Numbered from the stretch's first letter, positions 18,171 to 27,448 are shown. The stretch is 64,000 bases of DNA from Actinoalloteichus hoggarensis (GCF_002234535.1 NZ_CP022521.1:2294001-2358000); one strand, 5' to 3'. Program-made: numbers and translations. Notes: generated by a model not told the origin, from the sequence alone.

Positions 18171-19133
18171 GTGGCGGTCCGATCGGTCGCCGTCATCGGC
18201 CTCGGCGGCATGGGCGGCGGGATGGCGCATGCACTGGTGGCCGCGGGCTTCCCCGTGACGGTCTACAACCGCACCAGGGAGAAGGCCCTGCCACTGGTGG
18301 AGGCGGGCGCGACCCTCGCCGAGTCGGCGGGTGACGCCGCGTCGTCGGCCTCGGTGGTGCTGCTGAGCCTGGCCGACGAGGTCGCCGTCGAAGAGGTGCT
18401 CTTCGGCGAGGTCGTCGGGCGGCTCGCCGAGGGCAGCACCGTCGTCGACGCCTCCACCGTGGCCCCGGACTACGCGAGGTCCGCGGCCGAGCGGCTCGCC
18501 GCGCTGGGGATCGCGCGGGTGGAGGGATGCGTCGTCGGCAACCCGCAGATGGCCAGGCTCGGCAAGCTGCGGGTGTTCGCCTCCGGCGACGAGGCGGCGG
18601 TGGAGTCGGTCTCCGACGTGCTCGACGCGGTGGGGCAGGAGGTCCGCTACCTCGGCTCCTGGGGGCGGGCCAGCTCCCTGAAGCTGGCGTTCAACCTGAT
18701 CCTCGGTGTGCAGACCGCGGGCCTGGCCGAGGCGTTGGCCTTCGCCGAGTCGGCCGGGCTGGAGCGGGACATGGTGCTCGACGCGCTGGACGGCAGCGGG
18801 TGGAGGTCGCCGGTCCTCAGCTTCCGAGCGGAGTTCATGCGCAGGCGGGACTACACGCCTGCCGGCTTCCGCACGGAGCTGATGCGCAAGGACCTCCGGC
18901 TGGTGCAGGAGGCGGCGGCGCAGCGGGGCTTCGGGCTGCCCGTCGTCGACGAGACGGCCCGTCGCTACGACGCGCTGATCGCGGCGGGCCGGGGCGATGA
19001 CGACGCCGCGGCGGTCGTCGACGCCGCCGCGGTCGACCTCACCGGCGACGGCGTCGCCGCCCCGAGCGCCCTCGACCCGCCGCCGGGCGGAACGGTCCAT
19101 CGGGCCGCCGTCCCGCAGGAGGCCACCGGCTGA
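18171..19133 (+). CDS. NAD(P)-dependent beta-hydroxyacid-dehydrogenase-like oxidoreductase
   Basis: 320 residues. Rossmann motif GLGGMGGGMA near the N-terminus, NRTREKA after beta-2, and the catalytic lysine in ASSLKLAFN (Lys171). This is the 3-hydroxyisobutyrate/6-phosphogluconate dehydrogenase superfamily, which also includes imine reductases. GTG 18171 has GGGGAG 9 bp upstream. It lies 5 bp after the SchA/CurD gene. A reductase of this family is unusual in type II PKS clusters and its substrate is unclear. The C-terminus is Ala/Asp-rich. Confidence 0.83.
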   Translation: MAVRSVAVIGLGGMGGGMAHALVAAGFPVTVYNRTREKALPLVEAGATLAESAGDAASSASVVLLSLADEVAVEEVLFGEVVGRLAEGSTVVDASTVAPDYARSAAERLAALGIARVEGCVVGNPQMARLGKLRVFASGDEAAVESVSDVLDAVGQEVRYLGSWGRASSLKLAFNLILGVQTAGLAEALAFAESAGLERDMVLDALDGSGWRSPVLSFRAEFMRRRDYTPAGFRTELMRKDLRLVQEAAAQRGFGLPVVDETARRYDALIAAGRGDDDAAAVVDAAAVDLTGDGVAAPSALDPPPGGTVHRAAVPQEATG

Positions 19134-19192
19134 GCGCCTCCTCGGGCAGCGGGGGCGGGGGACACCGACAGGACAGGAAACGGAGAGTCACG

Positions 19193-20050
19193 ATGGACAT
19201 CGGAGTCGGCCTCCCGACGACGGTACCGGGGGCGCGCGGTCGCGATCTGACGGAGTTCGCGCGTCGGGCCGACCAACAGGGTTTCAGCACCCTGGCGGTC
19301 CTGGACCGGTTGGTCTACGACAGTTACGACCCGCTCGTCGCCCTCGCCGCCTCGGCGGCGGCCACCGAGCGGATCCGGCTCGCGAGCACGATCCTGCTGG
19401 CGGCCTATCGTCCGAGCGTCGCCGTGCTGGCCAAGCAGTTGGCCAGCATCGACCGGATCTCGGACGGCAGGCTCGTCGTCGGGCTGGCCGCGGGCGGCCG
19501 AGAGGATGACTTCCTCGCCTCCGGCGTGCGCTACGGCGGTCGTGGTCGCAGACTCGATGAGATGATCAGCGAGTTGACCAGGACCTGGCAGGGCGAGGGG
19601 CCGTTCGCGGGCGTCGGACCTCGACCCGCCGCCGAGGGTCCGCCGTTGCTGTTCGGCGGACACTCGCCCTCGGCCATGCGCCGAGCCGCGGAGCACGGCA
19701 TCGGCTGGATCGCGGGCGGCAGCTCGGCGACCGCGTATCCGGAACTCGTCCGCCAGGCACAGGAGGAGTTCCGTCGGCACGGCCGCGCGGACAAGCCGAA
19801 GATGGTGTCGTTGAGCTACGTCTGCCTCGGCCCAGAGGGCAGGGAACGCGGTGGTGCCTATCTTCGTGACTACTACTCCTACATCGGGCCGAAGGCGGAG
19901 CGGGCTGCCTCGGCGGTCATCGTCGACGAGGATCGACTGCGCAGGACGGTCGACGAGTTCGCCGAGGCGGGCTGCGACGAGCTGCTGCTCTTCCCGTGCA
20001 CCTCGGACCCCGATCAGGTCGACCTGATCTCGAAGGCGGTCCTGGCGTGA
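19193..20050 (+). CDS. LLM-class (F420-dependent-type) oxidoreductase
   Basis: 285 residues, TIM-barrel luciferase-like fold. The start MDIGVGLPTTVPGARG, the LASTILLAAYRPSVAVLAKQLA and SDGRLVVGLAAGGREDDF segments match F420-dependent LLM oxidoreductases. Such enzymes reduce or oxidise intermediates with F420H2 or FMN. GGAGAG precedes the ATG. The stop overlaps the next start (GTGA), indicating coupling. Role in the pathway: a redox tailoring step, not further defined. Confidence 0.85.
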   Translation: MDIGVGLPTTVPGARGRDLTEFARRADQQGFSTLAVLDRLVYDSYDPLVALAASAAATERIRLASTILLAAYRPSVAVLAKQLASIDRISDGRLVVGLAAGGREDDFLASGVRYGGRGRRLDEMISELTRTWQGEGPFAGVGPRPAAEGPPLLFGGHSPSAMRRAAEHGIGWIAGGSSATAYPELVRQAQEEFRRHGRADKPKMVSLSYVCLGPEGRERGGAYLRDYYSYIGPKAERAASAVIVDEDRLRRTVDEFAEAGCDELLLFPCTSDPDQVDLISKAVLA

Positions 20051-20502
20051 CGGCGGCGGTGCTCGGGGTCCTCGCCGTGCTGGGCAGCGGCGTGGTGGCG
20101 GGGGTGCTCTTCGCCGTGGCGTTGAGCGTCCTTCCCGCGTTGACCGCCATGCCGCCGGATCGCTACGTCTACACACACAAGCTGATCGGCCGTAACTGGG
20201 ATCCGACGATGCCGATCATCGTGTTGTCCTCGATGCTGGTCTGCATCGTCCTGGCGGTGCTCGTGCCCGCGGGGACGGGGCGCATGCTCTACATCGTCGG
20301 GGCGGTGCTGCTGCTGGCCGTGTCCGTGGTGTCGCACTTCTGCAACGTGCCGATCAACCGCCGGGTCAAGGGACTGGACCCCGAGTCCATGCCCGCCGAC
20401 TGGTCGGATCCTCGGCCGCTGTGGCGGCGATGGCACACGCTGCGCACCACGCTCGCGCTGCTCGCGGTACTGGTCAACGCGGTGGCGATCAGCCTGGCGT
20501 GA
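20047..20502 (+). CDS. DUF1772/anthrone-oxygenase-like membrane protein (copy 1)
   Basis: 151 residues with four membrane helices. Family hallmarks are LSVLPALTAMPPDRYVYTHKLI and the NVPINRRVKGLDPESMPADW loop between helices 3 and 4. Fungal members act as anthrone oxygenases; bacterial ones in aromatic PKS clusters are presumed to have a similar role. GTG 20047 overlaps the LLM stop. Paralogous to the protein at 47877. Last gene of the halogenase operon, followed by a strong hairpin. Confidence 0.82.
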   Translation: MTAAVLGVLAVLGSGVVAGVLFAVALSVLPALTAMPPDRYVYTHKLIGRNWDPTMPIIVLSSMLVCIVLAVLVPAGTGRMLYIVGAVLLLAVSVVSHFCNVPINRRVKGLDPESMPADWSDPRPLWRRWHTLRTTLALLAVLVNAVAISLA

Positions 20503-20515
20503 GGACGGGACGACC

Positions 20516-20542
20516 AGGGCCGGGCCCGTGTGGCCCGGCCCT
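20516..20542 (+). terminator. Hairpin terminator ending the halogenase operon
   Basis: Perfect 11-bp stem AGGGCCGGGCC / GGCCCGGCCCT with a 5-nt loop, 13 bp after the stop codon of the DUF1772 gene. Confidence 0.8.
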
Positions 20543-20613
20543 GTCGCGTCTGTGCTCGGCGTTCGGCGCCACAGCGTGTCCGGCGCCTGCCGGTCCAGGG
20601 GACGACGGCCACC

Positions 20614-20658
20614 GGCATGTGCGGCTCTGGCATGTGCGGCCCCGGTGTGCGCGGTCCC
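20614..20658 (+). repeat. 15-bp degenerate tandem repeat, three units
   Basis: GGCATGTGCGGCTCT, GGCATGTGCGGCCCC and GGTGTGCGCGGTCCC follow one another directly. Non-coding position between two terminators; no function assigned. Confidence 0.7.
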
Positions 20659-21010
20659 GACGTGGGGGCGTGGTCCGATGTGGCCGCCCGAAGCGAAACG
20701 GCGGGGATCGTGTGCTCGGACCGAGCGGCCCGGCTGCGCGAATCGCACCGAGCGAATCGGACGGAAAAGGCAAGACCTCGGGCCGTGCCGTCGTCCGCCG
20801 AAGTGTCCCCCATGCCTGTTCTGGCCGGAAAGACCCCGGAGCGCAGCCGCCGGAACCGTCGACGGTCACCCGTGCTATGGGCGTGAGCCGCCGTTGTCCG
20901 CTTCGCCGGGGACGCCGTGTGCCGGGGGCCGTGTCGCGGTTGTGTCGCGCTGGTGTTCCGCCGAGTGCGTGTGTCGTGGCGTGACCGTCCACTCCGTGTG
21001 GGACGCCCGT

Positions 21011-21042
21011 CTCCGTGTCTCCGTGTCTCCGTGTCTCCGTGT
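21011..21042 (+). repeat. Tandem octamer CTCCGTGT x4
   Basis: Four perfect head-to-tail copies of CTCCGTGT in intergenic DNA. A simple-sequence tract of this kind is likely to vary in copy number between isolates. No gene overlaps it convincingly. Confidence 0.85.
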
Positions 21043-21426
21043 CTGTCGGAGCCCGTCTCCGTGGTCGACGGCCGCGCCGAGGAGCTGCGTGCCGTTCACC
21101 GGCCCGGGGGGCAAGACTGGAGGGACGAGCGGCGCGGCCCAGCGTCGGTGGAGCGTCGCGTGTGCCGCCACCGGCGATCCGCGGCGTTCCGGTGCCGTGG
21201 GACCGACCTCCTTCCGGGCCCCTCGGCGGCCGAGCAGCCTCGCCCTGATCGATCACCACCTGAGACGACACCGGCCCGCATCGCCGCACCGCCGCCGGCT
21301 CGGGTGGGCACGTCGCCTGCCCGCCCGCGGACAGGCGGGGTACGCCGCGCCGAGAGACGACCGTCGGAACCTCCGCCGATCGGCAGGCCGACCCGGAGAC
21401 CGCGGCGTCCCGCCTCCCGAGACGGC

Positions 21427-21464
21427 GGCGGGGCGGGACCCCGGAATCGGACTCCCGCCCCGCC
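21427..21464 (-). terminator. Hairpin terminator after cation/proton antiporter
   Basis: Perfect 12-bp stem GGCGGGGCGGGA / TCCCGCCCCGCC with a 14-nt loop, 14 bp beyond the antiporter stop codon on the minus strand. Confidence 0.75.
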
Positions 21465-21478
21465 CGCGCGTCGAATGA

Positions 21479-22960
21479 TCAGCCGCCCACGGTCGTGGGA
21501 GGCGTCGCCTCGACCTTGGGCCCGGCGATCAGCCACAGCGAGTCCGGGCCCGTCCGGCGCGGCCGCAACAGCTCCAGCAGCGGGCCGGTGATCGCCGTGG
21601 TGATCAGGGTCATCACCAGGAACGCCGCGAACAGGTCGGGCGAGATCACCCCGAGGGACAGTCCCAGTTGAAGGACGACGATCTCGGTCAGGCCTCGACA
21701 GTTCATCATCGTGCCCAACGCGAGCGCGGATCGTCGATCGACGCCCACAGCCACCGCGGGCAGCACCACCCCGACGAACTTCCCGCCCATGGCCACGATC
21801 AACACCAGCAGCACGACCAGTACGCCCGCGCCGGAGACGGCGTCCCAGATATCGGTGCTCAGCCCGATTCCCGCGAAGAACAACGGCAGCATCAGCCAGT
21901 GCGTCGGGCCCGCCAGCCGGAACGCGAACTCCTCGGCGCCTCGCGACCCTCGGGGAGTGATCACGCCTGCGAGGAACGCGCCGAAGATGGCTTCGACGCC
22001 GATCATCGCGGTGACGCCCGCGGACAGCAGCACAAGCAGCAGGATCGCGATCATCAGCATCGGCGATCGCTCCGGTCGCGCGTCGGCGTACCGGGCGATC
22101 CGCGCCATCAGCGGACGGATTCCCCACCACATCACCGCCGCGTAGATCACCGAGAGCAGAACGGTGGTTCCCGCCCCGCCGAGCGAGTCGCCGCTCACCC
22201 CCGCCACGACGAGCGCGAGCAGACACCACGCCGTGACGTCCTCGATCCCCGCGGTCGCCATGCCGAGGGCGCCGATACCGGTGTCCTTCAGCTTGCGGTC
22301 TTTGAGGATTCTCGCGAGCACCGGGAAGGCGGGGACGCTCAGCGCCACGCCGAGGAACACCGCGTAGGGACCGGTGCCCACACCGTCAGGACGAAGACCC
22401 GCCAGCGGCCACAGCGCGAAGGCGACTCCACAGAGGAAGGGAATCGCGATGCCGGCGTGGCCCACGACCAACGCGGTCCCTGCATTGCCTTTGAGCAGGG
22501 CGAACGGTAGTTCGCGGCCGACCTCGAACATGAAGAAGATGACGCCGAGCTGGCCGATGGCGGTGAGGAAGAACTGGACGTCAGGAGGGAAGAGGAACTC
22601 GGCGACCGTCGGGGCCAGCATCCCCAGCACGGTGGGGCCCAGCAACAGGCCTGCGGTGATCTCCCCGATCACTCTCGGCTGGTTCAGGCGAGCGGCCAAG
22701 GAGCCCGCCAGCTGGGTGACGACCACGACGACCGTGCAGGCGACGAGCACCATGCCGAGCACGTCGTGCAGTGGCGCCACCACATGCCCGACGGACTCCC
22801 CGGCGTCCGCCTGCCTACGTGTCCAATCAGTGTGCTCGTGGATCAGGACGAGCGCGGCGACCGAGGGCGGGACGACGATGAGGAGATAGATCAACGTGCT
22901 TCGCCGATCACGTCGACGTCCGTTCGACGGTCTGTCGTGCCGGCTCTGAACTGTTGACAT
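21479..22960 (-). CDS. Cation:proton antiporter (CPA2 family)
   Basis: 493 residues, about 12-13 membrane helices. The N-terminal basic stretch (RRRDRRS) precedes helix 1. The core NQPRVIGEITAGLLLGPTVLG and IEDVTAWCLLALVV segments match CPA2 Na+(K+)/H+ exchangers; the latter carries the functional Asp. ATG 22960 has AGGAG 11 bp upstream. Antiporters of this kind recur in clusters for aromatic polyketides and polyethers and are thought to protect against ion or pH stress caused by the product. Own transcript: a terminator lies just upstream (23013-23044). Confidence 0.88.
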   Translation of the reverse strand: MSTVQSRHDRPSNGRRRDRRSTLIYLLIVVPPSVAALVLIHEHTDWTRRQADAGESVGHVVAPLHDVLGMVLVACTVVVVVTQLAGSLAARLNQPRVIGEITAGLLLGPTVLGMLAPTVAEFLFPPDVQFFLTAIGQLGVIFFMFEVGRELPFALLKGNAGTALVVGHAGIAIPFLCGVAFALWPLAGLRPDGVGTGPYAVFLGVALSVPAFPVLARILKDRKLKDTGIGALGMATAGIEDVTAWCLLALVVAGVSGDSLGGAGTTVLLSVIYAAVMWWGIRPLMARIARYADARPERSPMLMIAILLLVLLSAGVTAMIGVEAIFGAFLAGVITPRGSRGAEEFAFRLAGPTHWLMLPLFFAGIGLSTDIWDAVSGAGVLVVLLVLIVAMGGKFVGVVLPAVAVGVDRRSALALGTMMNCRGLTEIVVLQLGLSLGVISPDLFAAFLVMTLITTAITGPLLELLRPRRTGPDSLWLIAGPKVEATPPTTVGG

Positions 22961-23012
22961 GTTGACGGTCACTCCTGACTGGATCGTTTCCCAGAACACC
23001 CTGAGACAGAAG

Positions 23013-23044
23013 TCCGGGCTCGCCGATCGCACGGCGAGCCCGGA
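23013..23044 (-). terminator. Hairpin terminator after O-methyltransferase 1
   Basis: Perfect 12-bp stem TCCGGGCTCGCC / GGCGAGCCCGGA, 8-nt loop, 20 bp past the methyltransferase stop on the minus strand. Confidence 0.8.
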
Positions 23045-23064
23045 GTCGGGTAGTGCAGTGTCGG

Positions 23065-24096
23065 TCAGGGCGCCTTGTGCCCGATGACCAGCGTGACATC
23101 GTGGCCGAGCGAGAGGTGCGTGACCGTGGCGAAGCCCGCGTCCGTCAGCCACTCGACGCACTCCTGAAGGCGGTAGCCGGTGCCGTGCGGCGTCATGAGC
23201 TGGAGGTTGAGGCTGGTGACGAGGTTACGCAGGTACCCTTCCTCGCCTTCCACGATGATCGGGTCCCAGATCAGGAAGGCGCCGCCCGGCTTCAGCGCCG
23301 CGAAGGCGTTGGCGAGCAGTCGTCGCCGCTGCGCGTCCTCCCAGTCGATCAGGGAGTGGCCGATCATCATGACCTCGGCCTCGGGGATCGACTCGAAGAA
23401 GTCGCCGCCCTCGAAACGCACGGTCCCCGTGGTGCCGAGGGCGGCCATGTGCTCGTCGAAGGCGGGCCGCAGCTGTGGCAGGTCCAACACGGTCCCGTCC
23501 AGATGCGGGTGCGCCCGCACGAGCTGGGCCAGGACGTTGCCCCGACATCCGCCGAGTTCGACGACGAGGGTGCGGTCCGACCAGTCGAACCGTTCGATCA
23601 GCGCGGGGATCAGCGGCTTGCTGGCCGCCTCCGCCATCCCGATGAAGTCGACGCGCTTCTCGTCGTTCTCGTAGAGCTGCTCGAACATGGTGTCGCCCGT
23701 GTACGTCGCGGCCTGCGGTCTGCCGGTGCGCAGCGCCTCGGCGAGCCTGCCCCACGCCGGATACATCACCCGGTTCGCCATGTGCAGCAGGCCGCCCATG
23801 TACTCGTCATGCGTGGGGACGAGGAAGAACTCGGCGGCCTGACTGTTGCTGAAGACGTCGCCGTCACGGTTGAGCATTCCGAGCGCGGCGAGCGCGTCCA
23901 GGAAGTGCCCGGTGCCACGCGGATGCAGACCGAGTCGCTCTCGGATCACGGACTCGGTGGCGGGCGCCTCGGCCAGCAGGTCGAACAGGCCCACCTCCAG
24001 TCCGGCCAGCACCATCTTCGACGGCTGGAACGCCATCGCCTTGTCCAGGAAGTGCCGCGGATGCGGCCGGGTCACCGGTTCCAGATGAGTCGTCAT
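23065..24096 (-). CDS. SAM-dependent O-methyltransferase 1 (plant-type/TcmO-like)
   Basis: 343 residues. An N-terminal dimerisation domain with a winged-helix fold (~1-110) precedes the Rossmann domain; the SAM motif is VELGGCRGN (~175). The HSLIDWEDAQRRRLL region matches the catalytic His segment (HxxxDW) of the acetylserotonin/TcmO-type family. Likely methylates a phenolic hydroxyl of the polyketide. A related enzyme is encoded at 26169. ATG 24096 has AGGAC 9 bp upstream; the gene is 186 bp downstream of a FAD monooxygenase gene on the same strand, and both may share a transcript. Confidence 0.92.
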   Translation of the reverse strand: MTTHLEPVTRPHPRHFLDKAMAFQPSKMVLAGLEVGLFDLLAEAPATESVIRERLGLHPRGTGHFLDALAALGMLNRDGDVFSNSQAAEFFLVPTHDEYMGGLLHMANRVMYPAWGRLAEALRTGRPQAATYTGDTMFEQLYENDEKRVDFIGMAEAASKPLIPALIERFDWSDRTLVVELGGCRGNVLAQLVRAHPHLDGTVLDLPQLRPAFDEHMAALGTTGTVRFEGGDFFESIPEAEVMMIGHSLIDWEDAQRRRLLANAFAALKPGGAFLIWDPIIVEGEEGYLRNLVTSLNLQLMTPHGTGYRLQECVEWLTDAGFATVTHLSLGHDVTLVIGHKAP

Positions 24097-24282
24097 GTCC
24101 GTCCTTCTCGGTAACTGTCGTCAGCCGGAGTCGTTGTGCGTCGTGGTCGTCGACGCCCCGCCGACCGAGCGGTCTGGCCAGGGATCGGCGGCGGGAGCCG
24201 GATCGCGCGGAGCAGGCGTCGATCCGTCCCCCGCCGGTCAGGTGACGACCTCCGATCGGAGGCCGCGGTGCTGGTCGCCTCC

Positions 24283-25908
24283 TCAGCCGATCACGTCGGG
24301 ATCGAGTCCCGCGGCGGCCGCCACGACGGAAGTCAGCGTCCGGTCCGCGTCCTCGACGGCATCCTGCTGCCGCCAGGCGACGAAGGCGTCCGGTCGGACG
24401 AGCACCGCCCCTTGAGGTCCGACGCCATAGGCCTGTGCCCAGTTCCGCCCGTCCGGCAGCAGATCGCCGTCCGGCCCGATCACCTCGCAGCGCAGCGGGA
24501 CGCCGAGCTGCTTGGCGACCCGGTCGGCCGCCTCGGCCCACCCACTGGTGCGTGAGCCGGTGAGCAGCACGAACTCGTCCCAGAACAGGTCCACAGTGGA
24601 GATGCGCTCGCCGTCGCGCCGAAGCCAGACGTGCGGGGCACGAGTGCCGGGCGCGCCGGTGAGGGTGAGCTTCGGCGAGAGCACCCTGGCGTCGGGCTCG
24701 ACTCCCTGGATCGAGGTGGAGTTGTAGCGGTAGCCCAGGGTGATGATGACGTCGTCGACCATCAGCGCCCGGGTCTCGTCGTCGGCGTATCCGTGCCGGA
24801 TGCGGTTGCGGACCATCGCCTGCTCGGCCATGGCCTCGCCCACCCGGCGCCGCTCGGCGTCGTAGGTCTCCAGCAGCGCGTCCCCGCTGACGCCCTTGAG
24901 CACCGAGGCCAGCTTCCAGGCCAGATTGTGGGCGTCGTGGATGCCGGTGTTGGCTCCGAAGCCGCCCGCGGGCGGGTGCAGGTGCGCCGCATCGCCCGCG
25001 AGGAACACCCGCCCGCGGCGGAAGGTCTCCGCGACCAGCTGCGCGCCCTGCCACGGCACCTTGTCCATGATCTCCACGTGGAGGTCGTCCTTGCCCGCGG
25101 CGGTGCGCACGATGTCGATGCACCGCTCGTCGGTGAAGTCCTCCGGCTTCTCGCCCTGATCCGGGTGGTAGAGCGGCGCGGCGAGCCACGGATCACAGCC
25201 GTGCAGCCGGGACAGACCCATCAGGGTGCCGGGCGCGGCGGTGGCATAGCAGAGGATGAACTTGCGGTCCTTGAGGAGGGCCTCCAGCTCCGGGGCACGG
25301 AAGTAGATGCTCAAGGCGTTGAACACGGTGCCTCGGCCCTCGCGTTCCACGCCGAGCGTGGTCCTCGTCCTGCTGTTCGCCCCGTCGGCGCCGATCAGAT
25401 AGTCGGCCCGGACGGTGGTGCGAGTACCCGTGGCGAGGTCCTCGATGATCGCGGTGACGCCCTCGGCATCCTGCTCGAAGGACTGCAACGAGGTGTTGAA
25501 CCGCACGTCGGAGCCGTTGTCCTTGGCGATGTCGACCAGCACCCGCTCATAGCGGTCCTGACCGCAGCCCATCACCCGTTCCGGGCTGATGTCGGGTCCG
25601 TCGAGCGAAGGAGACTCCAGCACCACCGCGTCGTCGATCTCGGCGAAGGTGTTGACCTGGATGATGCCGCCCTCGAAGTACGGGTGCGAGTCGCCCATCT
25701 CCAGCGCCCGCACGGCCTCGTGGAAACCCGCGGCGCGGAACAGCTCCATGGTCCTGGCCTGGAGGCCGGGCGCACGCGGCAGTCGGGAGGTGCCGTCCCG
25801 CTTTTCGACCAGCATGGTCTTGATGCCATGGCGACCTAAGAAGAGTGCGGACGACAGGCCGACCGGCCCACCGCCCACGATCAGCACCGGGATCTTCACG
25901 TCATACAT
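24283..25908 (-). CDS. FAD-dependent aromatic polyketide hydroxylase (PgaE/RdmE-like)
   Basis: 541 residues, the long class of PHBH-fold monooxygenases with a C-terminal thioredoxin-like domain. GGGPVG at residues 11-16, the DG motif IGADGANSRTR, and the GD motif FLAGDAAHLHPPAGGFGANTG (~302, given in part). The C-terminal part ends AVLVRPDAFVAWR, typical of the family. These enzymes hydroxylate aromatic rings or carry out Baeyer-Villiger reactions in type II PKS pathways. ATG 25908 is preceded by GAGGAAA. Divergent from O-methyltransferase 2. Confidence 0.92.
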   Translation of the reverse strand: MYDVKIPVLIVGGGPVGLSSALFLGRHGIKTMLVEKRDGTSRLPRAPGLQARTMELFRAAGFHEAVRALEMGDSHPYFEGGIIQVNTFAEIDDAVVLESPSLDGPDISPERVMGCGQDRYERVLVDIAKDNGSDVRFNTSLQSFEQDAEGVTAIIEDLATGTRTTVRADYLIGADGANSRTRTTLGVEREGRGTVFNALSIYFRAPELEALLKDRKFILCYATAAPGTLMGLSRLHGCDPWLAAPLYHPDQGEKPEDFTDERCIDIVRTAAGKDDLHVEIMDKVPWQGAQLVAETFRRGRVFLAGDAAHLHPPAGGFGANTGIHDAHNLAWKLASVLKGVSGDALLETYDAERRRVGEAMAEQAMVRNRIRHGYADDETRALMVDDVIITLGYRYNSTSIQGVEPDARVLSPKLTLTGAPGTRAPHVWLRRDGERISTVDLFWDEFVLLTGSRTSGWAEAADRVAKQLGVPLRCEVIGPDGDLLPDGRNWAQAYGVGPQGAVLVRPDAFVAWRQQDAVEDADRTLTSVVAAAAGLDPDVIG

Positions 25909-26067
25909 GCCCGTTTCCTCTGTTCGAGATCCAGCGGGACAGGGTCGAGGGGCCGACCGTGCGGCCCCGAATGAAGCCACACCATCGGGTAACCCTGATG
26001 CAGGATTTACCGGGGTGACCTCGAATATCTCTGAACTCAAGAGCAGGACGGCCGCCCGGCCTGCGAC

Positions 26068-26096
26068 TCGAACGTGTCTTGAGTGTCCCTCCAAGC
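26068..26096 (+). promoter_or_regulatory. Candidate SARP box upstream of O-methyltransferase 2
   Basis: TCGAACG (26068), TTGAGTG (26079) and TCCAAGC (26090) start exactly 11 bp apart, 72 bp before the methyltransferase ATG. The first two match the SARP TYGAxxx heptamer well. It lies between divergent genes, so it could also act on the FAD monooxygenase. Confidence 0.5.
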
Positions 26097-26168
26097 GGTG
26101 ATGTGAGGCTCGACCGCGAAATCGGATCGGCAGCCTCGCCATCCGCCGTCGGAAAAGGAGTCGTGCGA

Positions 26169-27176
26169 ATGACGAGCACAGCCCCGGACACCAGCACTCC
26201 GGCAGGACTCATCCGTCTCGGCAATGCCTTCTGTGACGCGAAGGCGTTATTGACCGCGGTGGACCTCGACCTCTTCAGCCTTCTGCGCAAGGGGCCCGCG
26301 ACCACGGAGGAGATCCGGACGGCACTGGACCTTCACGGTCGCGGGCTGTCCGACTTCCTTCAGCTGTTGGTCGCGCTCGGGCTGCTGGTGCGTGAGGGCG
26401 ACCGTTACAGCAACGCCGAAGGAGCCGATCGGCACCTGGTGCGTGGCGAGAAGGGCTACGTCGGCGGCTTCATGCTGCGTTCGGATCGCAACCTCTACCC
26501 GGCGTGGGGCAAGCTGGCCGAGGGCCTGCGCACCGGGCGACCCCAGTCGGTCGGCGACTTCGACGCGGTGCTGGCGAACCCGAAGTTCCTGGCGCAGTTC
26601 GTGCACATGATGGACGCGCTGACGCACGTCCTGGGCCCGGAGCTGATCGAGCGCATCGACTTCACCCCGTACCAGTCGATCCTGGACATCGGCGGCTGCC
26701 GGGGCAACATGGCCGGTCAGATCGTCAAGGCCAACCCGCATCTGGTCGGGCACGTCTTCGACATGCCGCAGATGGAGCAGTTCTTCGACAAGCACATGGC
26801 CGAGTACGGCGTCACCGGCCGGGTGCACTTCCACGGCGGCAGCTTCTTCGAGCAGGAGCTGCCGAAGGCGGACCTGGTGATGCTGGGCCACGTCCTGCAC
26901 GACTGGGATCGCGACCAGCGGGAGTTCCTGGTCAACGCGGCGTACAAGGCGTTGAACCCGGGAGGGACGCTGCTGGTCTACGACCGGATGCTGGACGACG
27001 ACCCGCGCCATGTCGAGAACCTGGTCATCAGTCTCGACATGCTGCTGGTCACCGACGGCGGTTCGGAGTACCCGGTCTCGGAACTGCGCGGCCACGCCGA
27101 GAAGGCGGGCTTCACGTCGATCACCGACGAGCCGTTCAGCGACTTCGACACGCTGCTCATCGCGAAGAAGCCGTAA
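26169..27176 (+). CDS. SAM-dependent O-methyltransferase 2
   Basis: 335 residues, same two-domain layout as O-methyltransferase 1. SAM motif LDIGGCRGNM (~172), catalytic region HVLHDWDRDQREFLV with the HxxHDW signature. ATG 26169 has AAGGAG 8 bp upstream; a GTG two codons earlier would be only 2 bp from that site. The GGCRG variant of motif I is shared with O-methyltransferase 1, suggesting paralogy. Probably acts on another phenol of the same scaffold. Confidence 0.92.
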   Translation: MTSTAPDTSTPAGLIRLGNAFCDAKALLTAVDLDLFSLLRKGPATTEEIRTALDLHGRGLSDFLQLLVALGLLVREGDRYSNAEGADRHLVRGEKGYVGGFMLRSDRNLYPAWGKLAEGLRTGRPQSVGDFDAVLANPKFLAQFVHMMDALTHVLGPELIERIDFTPYQSILDIGGCRGNMAGQIVKANPHLVGHVFDMPQMEQFFDKHMAEYGVTGRVHFHGGSFFEQELPKADLVMLGHVLHDWDRDQREFLVNAAYKALNPGGTLLVYDRMLDDDPRHVENLVISLDMLLVTDGGSEYPVSELRGHAEKAGFTSITDEPFSDFDTLLIAKKP

Positions 27177-27194
27177 CGGCCTGACCGGCACGCC

Positions 27195-27224
27195 CGCGCC
27201 GCCGTGACCGTGCATGGCGGCGCG
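27195..27224 (+). terminator. Hairpin terminator after O-methyltransferase 2
   Basis: Perfect 9-bp stem CGCGCCGCC / GGCGGCGCG with a 12-nt loop, 18 bp after the stop codon. Confidence 0.55.
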
Positions 27225-27417
27225 TGGTCGTGCGGTCGGCGGGCTGGACAGGGCCGGGCCGATCCGTCCACCCCGCGGAACCCGCCCCGGAACCCGCGGC
27301 GGATCGGCGCCGTTTCCCGAAGAGCCCCGAACCCGGTGGACGCCACGGTGCGGAGGCACTCCGGCCGCCGCGACCCCGATCCGCGGCGGTGACCGCGCCG
27401 ACACGGGCTGACAGGTT

Positions 27418-27448
27418 CGCGGAGCCGTCGTGTCCCGAGGGCTCCGCG
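27418..27448 (+). promoter_or_regulatory. Inverted repeat upstream of FAD monooxygenase
   Basis: CGCGGAGCC / GGCTCCGCG, 9-bp perfect arms separated by 13 bp, ending 35 bp before the start codon at 27484. It could be an operator or a leader hairpin. The rest of the 27177-27483 gap shows nothing else. Confidence 0.35.

Larger units (their letters stand above)
20543..21426. other. Intergenic region between convergent transcripts
   Basis: About 880 bp with no supported gene; all open frames are Arg/Pro/Ala-rich shadows. It holds two short tandem repeats described separately. Confidence 0.45.

Noticed and set aside
20614-21042. Possible CRISPR array
   Set aside because: The units are direct tandem repeats without unique spacers, and no cas genes are present.
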